Shown here: positions 22,089 through 35,560 of the stretch, piece after piece | Layout of the letters: each line of letters starts with the position of its first letter | Numbering within the stretch: the stretch's first letter is position 1 | Assembly: GCA_036971615.1 (NCBI GenBank) | Contig: JAYKKR010000002.1 | Span: 1-64,000 of the forward strand | DNA: 64,000 nt | Direction: 5' to 3' | Source: Amyloporia xantha | Lineage: Eukaryota; Basidiomycota; Agaricomycetes; Polyporales; Adustoporiaceae | Translations under genes and position numbers: made by a program | The notes under the pieces: generated by a model | What the model saw: only the letters and a program-made list of their open reading frames with translations | Databases searched by the model: none | Told to the model about the DNA's origin: nothing

Positions 22089-23450
22089 TTACGAAAGGGA
22101 TTGTAGGGCACCAACCTCCTCGTTCGGTGTAGAAATCTGCGGGAGAGAAGGTGTGACCGGATCCCGGTCAACTTGCAATCTGGCAGGGATGGAATGCAAA
22201 CTGTAAGTCGGCCAGATCAATGCTATGAGAATAGAAAACTCACCGCAAAATCTCTCTCTCACACAGCCGAGGCAAATGGGACATCAACTGTGACCCCAAT
22301 TCTCGTGCATGAGCTCCGTGTACAAGACCGGGAAAACGGTGCAAATCAAGTGTAATGTTTTGAAGGTTTGAAAAGGTAGGCAGAGAAGATAGAGCATCGT
22401 CCAGTCGGGCACAGCAGTTCTGACCAATTCTCGCCACAGCTGTATCCACTAGCGAGAACCAAGCTGGAAAGAAATGTATCTTCACTGTCTTGATGATACC
22501 GGATGTGACTTGATAGAGACACCGAAATAGCCAGTCATAGTTGGTACTTTCGTAGACATCAGCGCAGATGCAGCTCGAGCATTTCAAGTCTTGAACAAGA
22601 TCCAAGGCTCAGAAAGGCTGTGTGAGGAAATGAATCAGAGATGAACATTGTGCCATTAATAGAAGGATATGGACGCACAGCATTCTACGATCCGATCAGT
22701 TATGTGTCCCACACCGAAGCTCAAAATCAAGCTATTGAGTGATGCGCCCGCAGCGTCCACCAACGCCTGAGCACGTAAAGGAGGTTCAATTTGATGATAC
22801 CGAAAATGCAGTTCATGCAAGCGGGAAACGACACCAGCAACAAGCAAAAGATTCGCAATGTCAGAGACTCCACTGCCGTATAAGTACAACGATGATAGCC
22901 CTTCTGGCCACTTCGCAAGTGCCGGACGAGCAGCCCCATACTCCAGGAAGGACAGATCGCGGCAGTGGAGCTGTTTGAGATTTGGGAAACAGCAGATGAG
23001 CTGACGTAGCGTGGTGATTGTCGGGAAGCTGACATTGGAAAGGCTGAGGGTCGTGTTGGTGGAGAAAGCGGAGAGATGGAGGAAGACGAGTGGCGCCATG
23101 TCACAAGCACGCCATTCAGCATTTGTTATCGACAGCTTCTGCACCCGCGTCCATCGGCCTGCTAGCATCGCAGCGAGGGTGCTCAGATACGGGATCGGCT
23201 TAGGTATGTCAAACATGCCGGAAAATCCAATCACAAACACAATCGATGGCCCTTTCCAAAGATTTCCAGTATACTGTGCGGCCTGCACAACACCGTGTCG
23301 ACTGGAGAATGTCATCTTGCTGGGCAGGTTATGCCGGCTTCTAGGTTCCCACGACTTGCAGACCAGCATGCAGGTCACCAGAGTAATGTAGTCGTTTTCT
23401 AGGCAATCAATGATGGAGTCCTAAACCTCTGGAAGAAGGACTGGCATCAT
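22089..23450 (-). pseudogene. F-box protein, copy 1 (pseudogene)
   Basis: Same exon plan as copies 3 and 4, starting at 23450 (MMPVLLPEV) and ending with the exon-3 tail (TPSLPQISTPNEEVGALQSL) and TAA at 22089. Two lesions break it. The Trp codon of the F-box (PEVWDSII in the other copies) is TAG at 23423-23421, only nine codons in. In exon 2 one extra base shifts the frame before the YESTNYDWLF block (about 22560-22600). The body otherwise keeps the family pattern (FHL.RLICCFPNLKQLHCRD-like strands). It is more diverged than the others and is the outermost copy at the left edge of the array. Confidence 0.85.
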
Positions 23451-25135
23451 GACGACTGCCGATTTGACCGGTGGCGCGAGACCCGAGCGGACAGATGAGG
23501 ACGAGCGAGGACCTACATGATCTCCATTGAAGTCGATCGAGCGATAGGTAAGCAGGTCGGACTCACAGTGGATAGCAGGCAGTCTTCGGAGTAAGTGCCC
23601 GTGGTTGTAACGTACTGCGCGGCGATCCTGAATCAGCGTGCGGAGATCGTTCGCTAGCGGTGGCAACGGCGGCGGAAGGTATGAACAAGTAAAGGCCGGT
23701 GCGTCTCAAAAGGAAACCGTAAGCTGGACAGAATATGTGGCGGGCAACCCTAGATGAGGGTGGAGGGTGAGATGTGGGCCGAGAATACGGTGCATGTACG
23801 ATAGCCCTATGTATTAGTAGTATGCACAGGATGTGCCACTTCGAGACGGCCTCGAGGCAAGAGCGCACAGGGGCCGTCCGGGGGATCTGTACTCGTTGAT
23901 CGGGCCTATCAAGACACAGCCTCAGCACTCAGTCTCCGCGACTCCGTGGTCGTTAATCAGGAGAGGCGCGGTATTGAATTCTGCATCCGCCATGCCCACG
24001 TAGCTGTGAACTGAGGGACGTCCAAGCATGAGCAGCGATGGGGGAGTCGAACGTTCTGGCATAAATGTCGTAGGACGGTCGAGAGCGCGAATTCTGGTGA
24101 TAAACCAGACCAAGCTCGGGCGCCACTTCACCCAGGCTAAGACCGGACAAGCGTTCGAAGCTGCGTACCCTTCGAACGAGTCCCATCACAATGATCGGTC
24201 GTCCCCGGTAGAACTGTTGTTGCATGTCCAACATTCAAAGCTTGTCGTATATGTCGCGAGGCACGGGAAGAATGGCAATCAAATTAGCGACAGACATGAG
24301 AAAAGCGCAGAGCGACTACCGCGCGCGGCGATATGCGGGATGATGGGATTGGAATGCGAGTTAGCTCATGCAGACCGTCAGCACTTCACGGTGGAGTGAC
24401 CGCAGAAGGGAGTGCGCAGATCGTGAGTTGAGTGCTATGCGACAGACGTAGGCTTATGATCGGCCAGGTAGTGTGATCAGAGTGACGCATGAACAGGCAG
24501 AGCTAAGAGTACGAGTTTGGGTTCGATTAAAAAGAATAGACTGCATAAGTCGCTTCATGTACGACATGACATGGGGACACCAAGTTGAGTAGGGGAGAAA
24601 CAGCACGTCTGTGTATCGCAATCTCCTGGCCTCTGGAGGATTATCTTAAGTCCCGGACAATGGAACATCACGACAAGGAGGTTCCACAAATCATGACAAG
24701 AGGAGATGCTGAATATGTAAGGCTAGGTCGATGACATACCAGATGGTTTCACCATGCGACGGCTATTTCAAAGTTGTAGATATGACCAACCGACAGGCTG
24801 GTCTAGCAGTAGTCGTGCTATGGCGCAGACGGCCGGAGGCAAGAGTTGAAGAGCGATACCCCAATTGTGAAAGCCAGATAGACTGACGGCAGCATAGGTA
24901 ATCTAGAGCGGTAGTCTATATGAGCGAATACGAGCGAGCTTGAGAGCTAGCGCTGCGGCAGGAGAGATGGCAGATAGAACGGCGGTGTCGGGTTTGCAAG
25001 ACGCGAGAACGGTAAAACGATTCAGGTCCAAGTCCGAGGCGTGCATACGAGCCAGGGATGATGAAGCTGACGAGTCGGAAGACTTACAGTGTTATGAGGG
25101 GCTGGGCGGGAGTGACCAGTGGCGTCGGCCAACGC
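23451..25135. repeat. U1 right part (F-box 5' flank and X-type spacer)
   Basis: 23451-23930 is the upstream flank of F-box copy 1, containing GGCCTCGAGGC where U3 and U5 have a perfect palindrome. From about 23990 to 24950 it is X-type spacer that matches 61825-62770 at a constant offset of 37,833 bp, with no net indel at the three points I checked over 800 bp. No supported gene. Confidence 0.7.
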
Positions 25136-25180
25136 CCACGACGACCGACGCCCGTCGGCGGGGCACGTGATCCCCGATCG
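25136..25180. repeat. unit-junction box 1
   Basis: Conserved block CCACGACGACCGACGCCCGT followed by CGG.GGG.CACGTG.TCCCCGATCG. The same block stands at 30903, 39555, 43237, 48982, about 59261 and about 62971, always at the boundary between an X part and the next W part. Confidence 0.75.
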
Positions 25181-26990
25181 CCCAACGTTGACGTTCAAGT
25201 TCGCGTCGGGAGGCTTTCGTCAAGACGCGCCTGAGTCGAGACGGTCCTCTGCCTCTCCCAGGCCGTGCGCGGTGCCAGTGTCGACAAGTCACTAGTCAGC
25301 ACCACTGGCCTTACACACAGCAAACCCCCTCAACTCCGTCTAACATCCGCTCACTGCAATTAGCCAACCCGCTGCGTCTTTGTCAACAATATGCGGCTCT
25401 CGCTTTTGCAGCGTCGCTTGTACTAGTCGTCCAACAAGGACTCGACCTGATGATTATCCCTACGGTTATCGCACTCGTACTCGAACAAGGTGCTCCATCA
25501 GACACTCTGCTAGGAACACAGAGGCAGCTCGTTCAACGTTGTCGCACCGAACGCTGCGAAGCCGTCCACTTTCTTTAGCCGAACAGGGATTGTTACCATC
25601 TCCCTCATCCCCTTGTTGGTGCGGTGATCCACGTTTACGATCCGTGCAATCCACCATACAACCACTCCATTCACTCGCAGGTACGTCTACTCTTTCGGGC
25701 ATATGATCATTGATATAGCACACATGACGAATGCCCCGAAGGAGGGCCGCTCTTCCAGAAGACATCACGTTCGGAAAGAGTGAACTGTGATCATACACAC
25801 ACCGTGGTCACAGTGTTGTATCGGACATCACTGGGCTCAATGTAAGATATATCAGTAACAAGATCTCAGGTGTTCTGCGTTACAAGTTGCACCCACAGTA
25901 TATGTCTTGATCTCGGTGAGAGTTTGCTCCTGCCGTCATATCCCCACTCCTCAAGTTTTCAAATACTACGATCTATAGCAGAGGAAGACTCGCACGAGAG
26001 CGTGGGTTTCCCTACACAATCCGCCACATTTACATATGAGTTGCTCAGCTCGCGTTGCTCATCTTGTTTGTCGTCCGCCAGGTCAGCGACTCCGGAGTCC
26101 TGGGATCGCGCGCACTCATCTTTATGTTTACCTACACTTTACTCTGCTATTCCCTGGCACAGCGCGCTTTCGCCACCGCAGTGCTGCATCCGATCCAGAC
26201 CCTGACATTCTATGCATCCTTCCATATCCATCCCTGTTGCACCTCTCATATTACTGTGCTTGATTCGCCTGTCTCGATGACGGGAGATGGACCTCGTAGT
26301 AGCTGCCCTGATTGCTGCTAGATGACGAGCATTAGATCCTTCAGCCGTCCGCTAGGCCCCTTCTTGTCGCAGACTATCCCCGCAATTGAGGTGCTTGTTA
26401 TCATTTCTCTTGCCGTCTCTTCTGCAAGAGCTGCCAACTTCTTATCGGTCGCAGCCTGCTTACGTATGTCTAACGTGCCGACATTCCTTTAAGGATCTTT
26501 CGGATCAGGGCTCTAGGCAGGACAGACACAAACTCCATGAAATGACTCGCAGGAGCGAGTCTGCGCATACTCGAGTGAAAATTGTGATATACATACATTC
26601 TGAATCGGACAGTGTATCGTACTTGTACATAACGGAAGATTGCCAACGGGGAAACGCAAAACAAACGATATTGGAAGACGGAAACTATGTCAGAAGTAAC
26701 TAGACACCCGAATAGACACATGGGGAACGAGTCTCACTGGAAACGGAGCTTTATACTGTACAGAAGAACTGCTGAACGAGAATAGATCAATGAGGGGAGG
26801 CAAACATACAGAGCCAGCGGACGTGCACAAGACGACAAGTTCCTTTTGTAGAAAAGCAGGGATGATGGCCATTGCGATCTCTACCGCACAGTTTCCCTAC
26901 TGGAGGAGTATTGCTGATCGCTAGCTCGACGAGCATGGACCGTGTCGAGAAGATTTGTTGAGCATTGTTACGTCATTCCATCTGGAATCC
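25181..26990. repeat. U2 left part (W-type), possible gene relic
   Basis: Aligned with 33746-35560, 43277-45050 and 63017-64000. The plus strand has scattered hydrophobic runs conserved among copies but broken by stops: ALAFAASLVLVVQQGLDLMI (about 25393-25452), SRALIFMFTYTLLCYSLAQR (about 26105-26165) and IEVLVIISLAVSS (about 26383-26423). This suggests a decayed multi-pass membrane-protein gene that travels with the F-box unit. The family is not identified. Confidence 0.5.
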
Positions 26991-27162
26991 GTGCATGTTA
27001 TAGATGGAAGTGACGCAGGGTGCTCGTGAACGGATCCGGATAGGACTGATCGGCTGTCGAAGACGTGAAGTGAAAAGAGAAACAGAGGGCGATGGCGGGA
27101 CGGCTGAGAAACGAAGCGATCGGAAATGATGTACGGGGACTCTAAGTGGATCAACCAGAGGA

Positions 27163-28553
27163 TCACACCTCCAGGTCTGGGATATGATCACGAAACGGAT
27201 TGTAGAGCATCGACCTGCTCGTTTGGTCCAGAAATCTGTGGAATAGGTGTGACCGGAACTTCGTCAATTTCCAGCCTGGCAGGGATGGAATGCAAACTGT
27301 AAATCAGCTAGATCAATGCTATGAGGATTGAAAACGCACCGCAAATGCCTCGCTCACACAGCCGAGGCATGTGGGACGTTACCTGCGGCCACAATTCCCG
27401 TGCCTGAGCTTTGTGTATAGGACTAAACCGAAAGTCCAAATTAAGTATAACCTCTTGAAGGTTTGAAAAAGTAGGGAGAGAAGACAGAACGTCATCCAGC
27501 CGGGCACAGCAGTCTGATCCAATTCTTGCCACAGTCGTATCCGCCGGTGAGTCATATTTCATACCGAAGCCAATCACCACTGTCTTGATGGTATCGGATG
27601 TGACTTGAGAGAGACACTGAAATAGCGAGTCATAATTAGTACTTTCGCAGGTGTTCCATTGAAACAGGATGAGCTCTTGAAGTCTTGAACTAGGAACAAG
27701 GCTGAGACAGACTGCATGAGGAAGTAAATCAGGGATCAACATCGTTCCGTCAATAGAAGGATAGGGACGCACAGCGTTCTGCGCTTTCAGCAATCCGATC
27801 TTTTACGCGTCCCATACCAAAGTGCAAACCCAATGTATTCAGTGATGTGCCCGCAGCATCCACCAATGCCTGAGCATGTATGGGAGGTTCAATATGATCA
27901 TAGTCCAAACCCAGTTCATGCAAGCGGGGAACGACACCAGCAGCGAGCAAGAGGTTCGCAATGCCAGTCATTGAGGCACCACTGCCTAACAGTCCCAACG
28001 TCAATATTCCCTCTGGCCACTTCGCAAATGCCGGACGAGCAGCCCCATGCTCCGGGAAGGACAGATCCCTGCAGTCGAGCTGTTTGAGATTTGGGAAACA
28101 GCAGATGAGCCGACGTAGCGTGGTGATCGACGGGAAGCTGATATCACTGAGCAAGAGGCGTGTGATTGTAGAGAAGGCCGAGAGATAGAGGAATATGCGC
28201 GGTGCCATGTCGCAAGCACGCCATTCAGCATGCGATATCCACAGCTGATTCACCCGCGTCCATCGGCCTGCTAGCATCATGGCAAACATATTCAAATGAG
28301 GGATCGGCTTCTTGCCATCAATTGTGCCGCCATTTACAGACACAATCGATGGCCCCTTCCACAGATTTCGAATATCCTGTGCGGCCTGCACAACCTCGTC
28401 TCGGTTGTCGAAGGTCATCTCGCTGGGCAGGTTATGCCGGCTTCTGGGTCCCCACGACTTGCAGACCAGCATGCAGGTCACCAGCGTACTGTAGTCGTTC
28501 TCTAGGCAATCAATGATGGAGTCCCAAACCTCTGGAGGAAGGACTGGCATCAT
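27163..28553 (-). CDS. F-box protein, copy 2 (shifted C-terminus)
   Basis: Start at 28553 (MMPVLPPEVWDSIIDCLEND). Exons 28553-27773 and 27711-27340, with a 61-nt intron, match copies 3 and 4. Residues about 5-45 are the F-box, the Skp1-binding module of SCF ubiquitin ligases; the rest has leucine-rich strand-helix repeats with repeated ..LRRLICCFPNLKQL.. and ..GVVPRLHELGL.. motifs, the presumed substrate-binding part. Exon 2 ends ATTTGCG where the other copies have ATTTTGCG (27343-27345 on the plus strand). This lost base changes the frame of exon 3, so the conserved tail (..QIS.PNE..DALQSVS) is replaced and reading goes on to 27163 (421 aa). The conserved tail is still present in the unused frame. 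Recent damage or a homopolymer error. Confidence 0.75.
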
Positions 28554-28769
28554 GACGACTGCCGATTTGACCGGTGGCGCGAGACCCGAGTGGACAGATG
28601 AGGACGAGCGAGAATCTACATGATCTCTATTGAAGTCGATCGAGCGATAGGTAAGCAGGTCGGACTCACAGTGGATAGCAGGCAGCCTTCGGACTAAGTG
28701 CCCGTGGTCGTAACGTACTGCGCGGCGATCCTGAATCTGCGTGCGGAGATCGTTCGCTAGCAATGGCAA

Positions 28770-30946
28770 CGGCGGCGGGAGGTGGAGGGAAGGAAACGCG
28801 GATGTGTCTCAAAGGGAGACCGCAAGGTAGACGGAGAGTGAAGCGTGCGAACCGAGATGAGGGCGGAGGGCGAGATGTGGGCAGAGAAGACGGTGTATAT
28901 ATGACAGGTCTATGTATTAGTAGTATGCACAGGATGTGCCGCCTCGAGAGCAATGAGAATAGGAATTGTACTCCTCGATCGAGTCCATCAAGATACAGCC
29001 TCAGCGCTCAGCGCTCAACCTCTTTGCCTGTGAAATTCCGTGAATAAGCATCATCCCGACGTCATATTCGGAAGCTGCGCTGTTCATGTGTAGTCGTCAA
29101 CACGCTCGTCTAGAAGCATCAAAGAACCCGGATCCTTGGGTGAATGTGGCATAGATGTATGTATTCTTGCCCTACACGTCCCGGCCCCCGCGCCTCCGTG
29201 GTCGTCAGTTATGAGAGGCACGATATTGGATTCTGCACATGTCCGACCGCTTACATAGTGTCGCGTCCTGCTCATGACAAAGAGCTCTCGCTGCAATGAC
29301 CATAGCTGCCTGCCCTTTGGCTACTGAAATATGTGTATGGCCACTGCAGACTCCGCCTCATCTAGTGACCAATGGAGGTCTGTCTTTGAACGTTCGTCTT
29401 CCAACTCTAAGAGCGCTCACATTAACGCAATGTGGACACGACGTTATGGTGGGACATCGATATCGGGGGTGCCTACTCGGGCGGCCATTGTGCATTGGTA
29501 TCGTGTACCTTGGCCTTGCACCCCTCATTTTCTGTCACAGTGACATGGCTATATCGCCGTATAGACATTCTATTGATTATATTCGGATGAGAACCGAACA
29601 TACACGCACCAGTCTTTTCGTGTATTACAAACTCAGCCGTCCATATGCTTCGACCCAGTGAGCGTGTCCTGTGCGAGATTCAAGATATATATGTTCGACC
29701 GTCGGCGCTACGCACGCATACATCCCATAAGCTGAGCAACAATTCTAGTGGTGCATCAGCATAGTCATTCAAGTCAACAGGGCATACTCACAACGGCGGA
29801 GGACCTTCGCATGCGTGAAGATGAGTAAACGTATAGTGCACGCTACCTGCAAGACAGACACGACATGATGCCCGCGCAAAGTTTGCAGTCTGCCACCCTC
29901 GTACAGTTGCCAGTCGAGACTCGTCCCGGTATGGGCAGTGGTAGGAGAGTCAAATTTGGCAGAAAAATTGCAGGACAGCCCGACGGCGTGCTCCGTTGAC
30001 TGCGCCAGCACACCGTGCTCGGTCCCTCTACCGCGCTAGGAATTCACGCGCACTGCAAGCCGCATACATAGTCCAGCCTCAATTACCTCCGCTCGTTTCA
30101 ATGTGTCATCCTATGGAAGCTACCAGTCTCCACTCCTTCATGTACGTCCGTTGTCGCATATCTGGCATGCAAAGCCTGTTGTACATGCCGTACGAATGAT
30201 TTGCTGCTGGTATAAAGGGAGCGCCTTCCGCGAGCCGTGAGATGTGCGACGGAATTGAGGTCCATTTCTCCCGATGCAGACCGTGAACACAGCCGCACGA
30301 GTGCTGGAGACTGCAAAACACAATCCAGTCCTATGCGACAGCCATACGCCGATGATCGGTTACAAAGAGGTGACCAAAGTATCGCGTGAACGGGTAGGTC
30401 TAGGAGCACAAGTATGAATTTGTCGGGAATGCTGCATGCACAAGACGACATGCGGACATGAGACTAAGCGGGGGGACGGAACGTACGTCACGATGTCCTA
30501 GTCTGCGGGAATTTAGACTACAGCGAGTAGACAGTACAAGGTCACGACGAGAAGATGAAAAGACTAGCAATGAGCTAACAGCTAGATAAAGGCATGAAAT
30601 CGCGTAGGCCAGAGCGGGAGAATGAACGGGCTGTAGGAGGAAGAAGAGGGGCGAAGCGTCTGCGGACATAAAAGAATAGAGACGTGAGAAGCAGCAGATG
30701 TCGAGGTACGTGATGGGTCATGGCAGCGTCAAGAGATCCAGCATCGAGGTCGACGTCCAGGCTACGTGCAGACGAACAGAAAACGATCAAGCCGGCGAGT
30801 CAGAGGACAAAAAAGGGAGGCTCGAGGTAGATATAGCTAGACATGAGCAGCACAAAGCGAGAGGACACAGCGGTGGACTACCAGCCTCATGCTGGACACC
30901 GTCCACGACGACCGACGCCCGTTGGCGGGACACGTGATCCCCGATC
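28770..30946. repeat. U2 right part (F-box 5' flank and X-type spacer)
   Basis: Matches 37380-39598, 46800-49027 and, for its right end, 58325-59307. It contains the conserved near-palindrome CTATATCGCCGTATAG near 29548 and a junction box at 30903-30946. Only short frames, no supported gene. Confidence 0.65.
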
Positions 30947-30984
30947 GCACAGTGATGACGTTGACTGAACTAGTGTCGCGTATA

Positions 30985-33745
30985 CAACTCGACGTAAGAA
31001 ACATGGATGTATATTACACTAGCAGTTACCCGTGCTTCGCTACGGTTGTTCAGTGAAAATATCAAAAAATTTGAGAAAGGAGTTTGCGGTTTTATATCAT
31101 TGCTACAGACTTAGACAAACAGCGGTAGCCTCAGTGAAGCATCCAAGGTCTCGCATAAGGCCACTCAGCTGCCCACCACTTCGTGGCCCCGTGCCTATAT
31201 GGAATTGGAAGAATTTAAGACAGTGATATACAGCTTATGTTTACTACAGCATAACAGACTCGAACAGGCAGCTAGGTCAACAGGAAAACTTTATAGTCTA
31301 GATCTCATATAGGGCCACTCAGCCGCCCACCTGACGGTGGTCAGCTTCGTGGCCCCGTGCATATAACATCCTTGGCATTGAGTAAGCTGCGGCCTAAGAG
31401 CAGTCGTAAAGTGATACTTGAGGAGATACTCCGGGAAATGATGAAGTACTACGCACTGTGAACAAAGCAGGAATATCATAAGCCTCAATATTGATCAGCT
31501 GTTGGCCTGCGGAGCTGGTTGTCATGGCACGACAGTAGGTGAGCATATTCTAGGAGTTGTGAGTGTTGTACAGATTTGTTGGATCATTATAATCGTTACC
31601 ATTCACAGCGGTATCGTTGACCTTCTCATCGACGATTCGAAGCTGCACCTGAGGCACTGTAGCGGAGGGAGTCGCTTGTTGGAACAGATTTTGTATATCC
31701 TGCGAGTGCGGTTGGTTCCGCGGCACAACACAAGGGGCCACAGATCCTGCTGTGACCCCAGCACTCTCCACTGGTTTGTCATCCGTCTGCTCAGCAATCA
31801 TAGATCATGGAGGGATCATGCTGCTAATTGTTCGTGCCTTGATTTGAGAAATGCAGTGGTCATCGTGCTCTTGTAGGTCCACATGCTTCATCTCGAGTTG
31901 AGCCTGTGGAAATGTTCTGTTGAAACTCACTGAACCAAACAATTGTTGTAGAAGGAGGGTGAAGTGCCTACCTGCCACAACCTTCGCAGTGAAAGTGCGA
32001 AAGGTGGAAGAGACTCGTTATGACATCCAATCTAAATATTCACAATTTGAGAGATACAGGATGAGGAGTTCAATACATCTCTGAAAAGCTGACTGACGTT
32101 TTGAGAGACTATCAATGTAATACCCTTACAGTAATTCTGTGGGATACTCACACGGTCAGGGAGAGTACGGCAATACGTAGGGCTCGTCAACTCCTGATTA
32201 CGGTGGTTTGATCAGCACCACAGGCTTCTCAGGGTGAGGAGTGAAACTTGGAGTCGGAGATAGTCACTATGCCTGCAGGAAGGTATAGCTAGGGCGAGAG
32301 GATGAGATTGGCTGAGACTGAAATGTGCAGGCTAACTCACGCGTGCCCGCCAGAGATCGCGGTTGCGAGTTCACAAGCTGTATAGAACAACTGCTCGTTT
32401 CACAGCTTTCTGGAGTCGGCTCTGGTAGTCAGAATTGTGGCTGAAGATGGGACATGCGAGAGGGTCCTCCTACCGAGAAAGATAAACGTCAGAGATAGCG
32501 AGCCTTCGAGCTTCTAATAGTCGAACAATTGCAATGAGCGACACTGCAGAGAGAACGCGCACGTCGGGCGTATGTACGGTACACTTCAGAGTTGGTTCTT
32601 GGAGCGGATTCCCGTACATCCTCTTGTTGTAATCATTCGCGTTTGCGGCGGCATCGGTGACCTTGTGACTGAGAGTTCGAAGGCGCGGTAGCCAACGGAG
32701 TTGGCTGTTGGAGCGAATCCTGTACATCCCGTGAGTGCGGTTGGTGTCGCGGCGCAGCATACAGATAAATACGGCCTGTCAGACTCGGAGTCGGCCCTGA
32801 CTGCGAATAGGACGCGCCACACGCGAGCGGGACCTCCCACCGAGGGAAACTCCAGAGGCAACGTTGGAGAAAATAGTGAGATTCAGTGAGTCTTCGAAAG
32901 TCGGATAGCCGCGATGAGTGATGCAGGAGAGAGAACGCGCACGCCGTGCGTATGTACGGTAAGTACAGAGAGAGGGCTCGTGTGCGGGCGTCTCGAGTCG
33001 CGACGCGTCAACCAATCAGATATCATTTTTGTCTACGCGTTTGTCTACCGTGAGAAAAAGTCCACGGCTCTTGTAGTATAGATAGATAGATGTTTAAAAC
33101 ATGTTTTTTACAAGTAAAAAACACGGGCCAAAACTATTCATGTATATAATGTCATTAAGTCAGGACACGTGACGCTTCCCGTGAAGCAGCGACTCTATGC
33201 ATAGATAGAGGCCCACCGCACTGAAATAGGCAATTGGTTTAGATATGTTCACAATCTTGGAGAATGCAATGCGCCTTGGAATACCTCTAGGCCTAAAGTT
33301 CTGCTATCCTGGACATTGGCAAGTCCAGGTGCGAGACGATGCGCATCCGGCAGATGCCGAAGTGTGTGAGATCTCGACGATCGTGTCTCGAATCTTGGCA
33401 ATAACTCACTCAAATTCACATTTCTGCCTCTAATACCGGCTCAGAGCACAACTTTGTATGTTCCAAGGCACTCTGAGACCTCTGGTCCACCCAGTGCGTC
33501 TCCACAGCCCTTTGCGCCGCAGGCAGAGAAATAGCACGTGACGTGTGTTTAAAACGTAAAAAACACCTGTATATAACTAACATAAAACCAGGAGTTACTT
33601 ACATACCGTTTTAAACAGCCAATTAGTTTCATACGCAACACTAGACTGAACTTCGAAGTTTGCGTTCTCCTGCATGCGCAGGCAGCTTTCCGCGGTCGCA
33701 GGCTTTAAATCATCAAGGTACGTACGCCTTACGTTGAACGTTGAG
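30985..33745. mobile_element. 2.75-kb insertion at the U2/U3 junction, internally duplicated
   Basis: The W-type sequence that starts right of the box at 30903 stops at about 30985 and resumes at about 33745. The DNA between is not part of any other unit. Inside, 31550-31760 and 32605-32760 are diverged copies (minus-strand pieces NQPHSQDIQNLFQQATP and TNRTHGMYRIRSNSQLR align, each ending near a NGNDYN/NANDYN motif). 32460-32590 and 32826-32970 share a block ending GAGAGAACGCGCACG and then CGTATGTACGGTA. Two segments near 31160 and 31345 share CTTCGTGGCCCCGTGC. I found no transposase or reverse transcriptase and no convincing terminal repeats, so 'mobile' is an inference from the interruption. 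Confidence 0.4.
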
Positions 33746-35560
33746 GTGGTACTCTACCTCTCCCGGGCTGTGCACGGCGCCAGCAGTCGACTTCTCACTA
33801 GTCAGCACCACTGGCAGGCCTCACACACAGCAGCTCGCCTCGACTCCCTCTGTTCTCTGTACCGTGCCTTAGTCTCCTCTGCGTGTCTATAACACTTTGC
33901 GGCTCTTGCGTTGGCAGCGTCGCGTGTCCTCTTCGTCCGACAAGGACGCAACCTGATAATCGTTACAACTGCCCGGTTTTTACTGACGGCTATCGTTCGC
34001 AACCGACTCGCAGGCGCTTTATCACACACTCTGCTAGGAACACAGGGGCAGCTCGTTTGGCTGTCGAATCGAGCGGTCACTACGAAGTCGTCCACTTTTT
34101 TTTGTCTAAGGGATTGTTACCATCTCCCTCATTTCCTTGCTGGTACGTCTAGGCTTAGGATCTGTGCGTTCCCCCCACAACGGCTCCATTTACCTGTAGG
34201 TATGTCTACTCTTTCGGGTATGTAGTCTTCGATATGGCACGCACAGCAAAGGTCCCAAAGGAGTGCCCACTCTTTCAGACGACTCTGCGCTCGCAAAGAG
34301 TGAATTGTGATGGTTCAAACAAATCGCAGTGTTGTATCGGACATCGGTAAGCTCAAGAGAAGATAGATCAGTAACGAAACCTGAGGTTCTCTGCCTTACA
34401 ATTTGCGTCTATGGAGCACGCTTGACCATCGTCGAGAGCAGTGCTCACGCCTGCCGTCATATCTCCGCTTCTCGAAAGTTCTCAAATACAATTTCGAGCA
34501 GAGAAAGACTCACACGAGAGCCGGAGTCGTCCCTACATGATTCACTATATTTGATATGAATTGCTGGGTCAGTGTTGCTCATCGTGTTTGCCGTCCGCCC
34601 AGTTACCAACTCCGGAGTCCCAGGATCGCGCTCAACCATCTTGATCGATGACTGCACCCTACTGTGCTGTACTTCGCTGCGTCCCTAGTACAGTGCACAT
34701 CCGCCGCCGGAGCCCTGCATCGAATCCAGACCCTGACGTTCTAGGCATTCTCCCATATCCATCGCTATTGTCCTCGTCCGCATGGCTTCCAACCGGAAAC
34801 CATGTTCCCCATATTGCTGTCCTCGATTCTCCTGATTCGATGACGGCAGGTAGTCATTGTAGCAGCTGCCCAGATGACCAGCATCAGATTCTTCAGCCGT
34901 CCACTAGGTTGCTCCTCGTCGCAGACTATTTTATATATTTCCGCGCAGTTGAGGTGCTTGTTATTGTATCTCTTGCCGTCTCTGGTGGCTGTCTCTTTGG
35001 CGGGAGCTGCAGCATTCGTATCAATCGCGCCCTGCGTGTGTACTTCTACCATGTTGAAATCCCTCTAACGCCATTCGACGGTCAGGGCTTGCAGGACGCG
35101 AGGCAGGTTAGACACGAGCGAACTCGATGAAATAACACGTAGGAGTCAGTCTGTACACATACATATCCACTCATCGAGTTAAAATTGCGATCTCCGTACA
35201 CTCTGAATCGGACAGTATCTCGTACTTGTACATAACGGAGAACTACCAACGGCCAAACTCAAAACAAAAGTTGTTGGTAGACGAAAATCATGTCAGATAA
35301 CTAGACACCCGACTAAACACTTGTGGAACGAGTCTCACTGGGAACGGAGCTTACAGAAGAACAGCCTAACTATGAGAATAGATCAATGAGAAAAAAAAAC
35401 CACACAGATCCAGCGAACGTGCACAAGACAACAAATTCCACTCGTAAAAAAGCGGGAAAGGTGGATGATGGCCGTCGCGATCTCCACACAGTTTCCGTAC
35501 TGGAGGAGTATTGCCGTTCGCTAGCTTGACGAGCATGGATGACGTGGAGAAGCCTTGTTG
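33746..35560. repeat. U3 left part (W-type), possible gene relic
   Basis: Homologous to 25181-26990 and 43277-45050 but more diverged. Plus-strand hydrophobic runs persist: VLFVRQGRNLIIVTTARFLL (about 33930-33990) and LRCLLLYLLPSLVAVSLAGA (about 34946-35006). Stops and frame changes prevent a gene call. Confidence 0.5.

Noticed and set aside
30985..33745. LTR retrotransposon or Helitron
   Set aside because: No long terminal repeats, reverse transcriptase, integrase or helicase motifs are visible, and the ends lack a clear Helitron signature.
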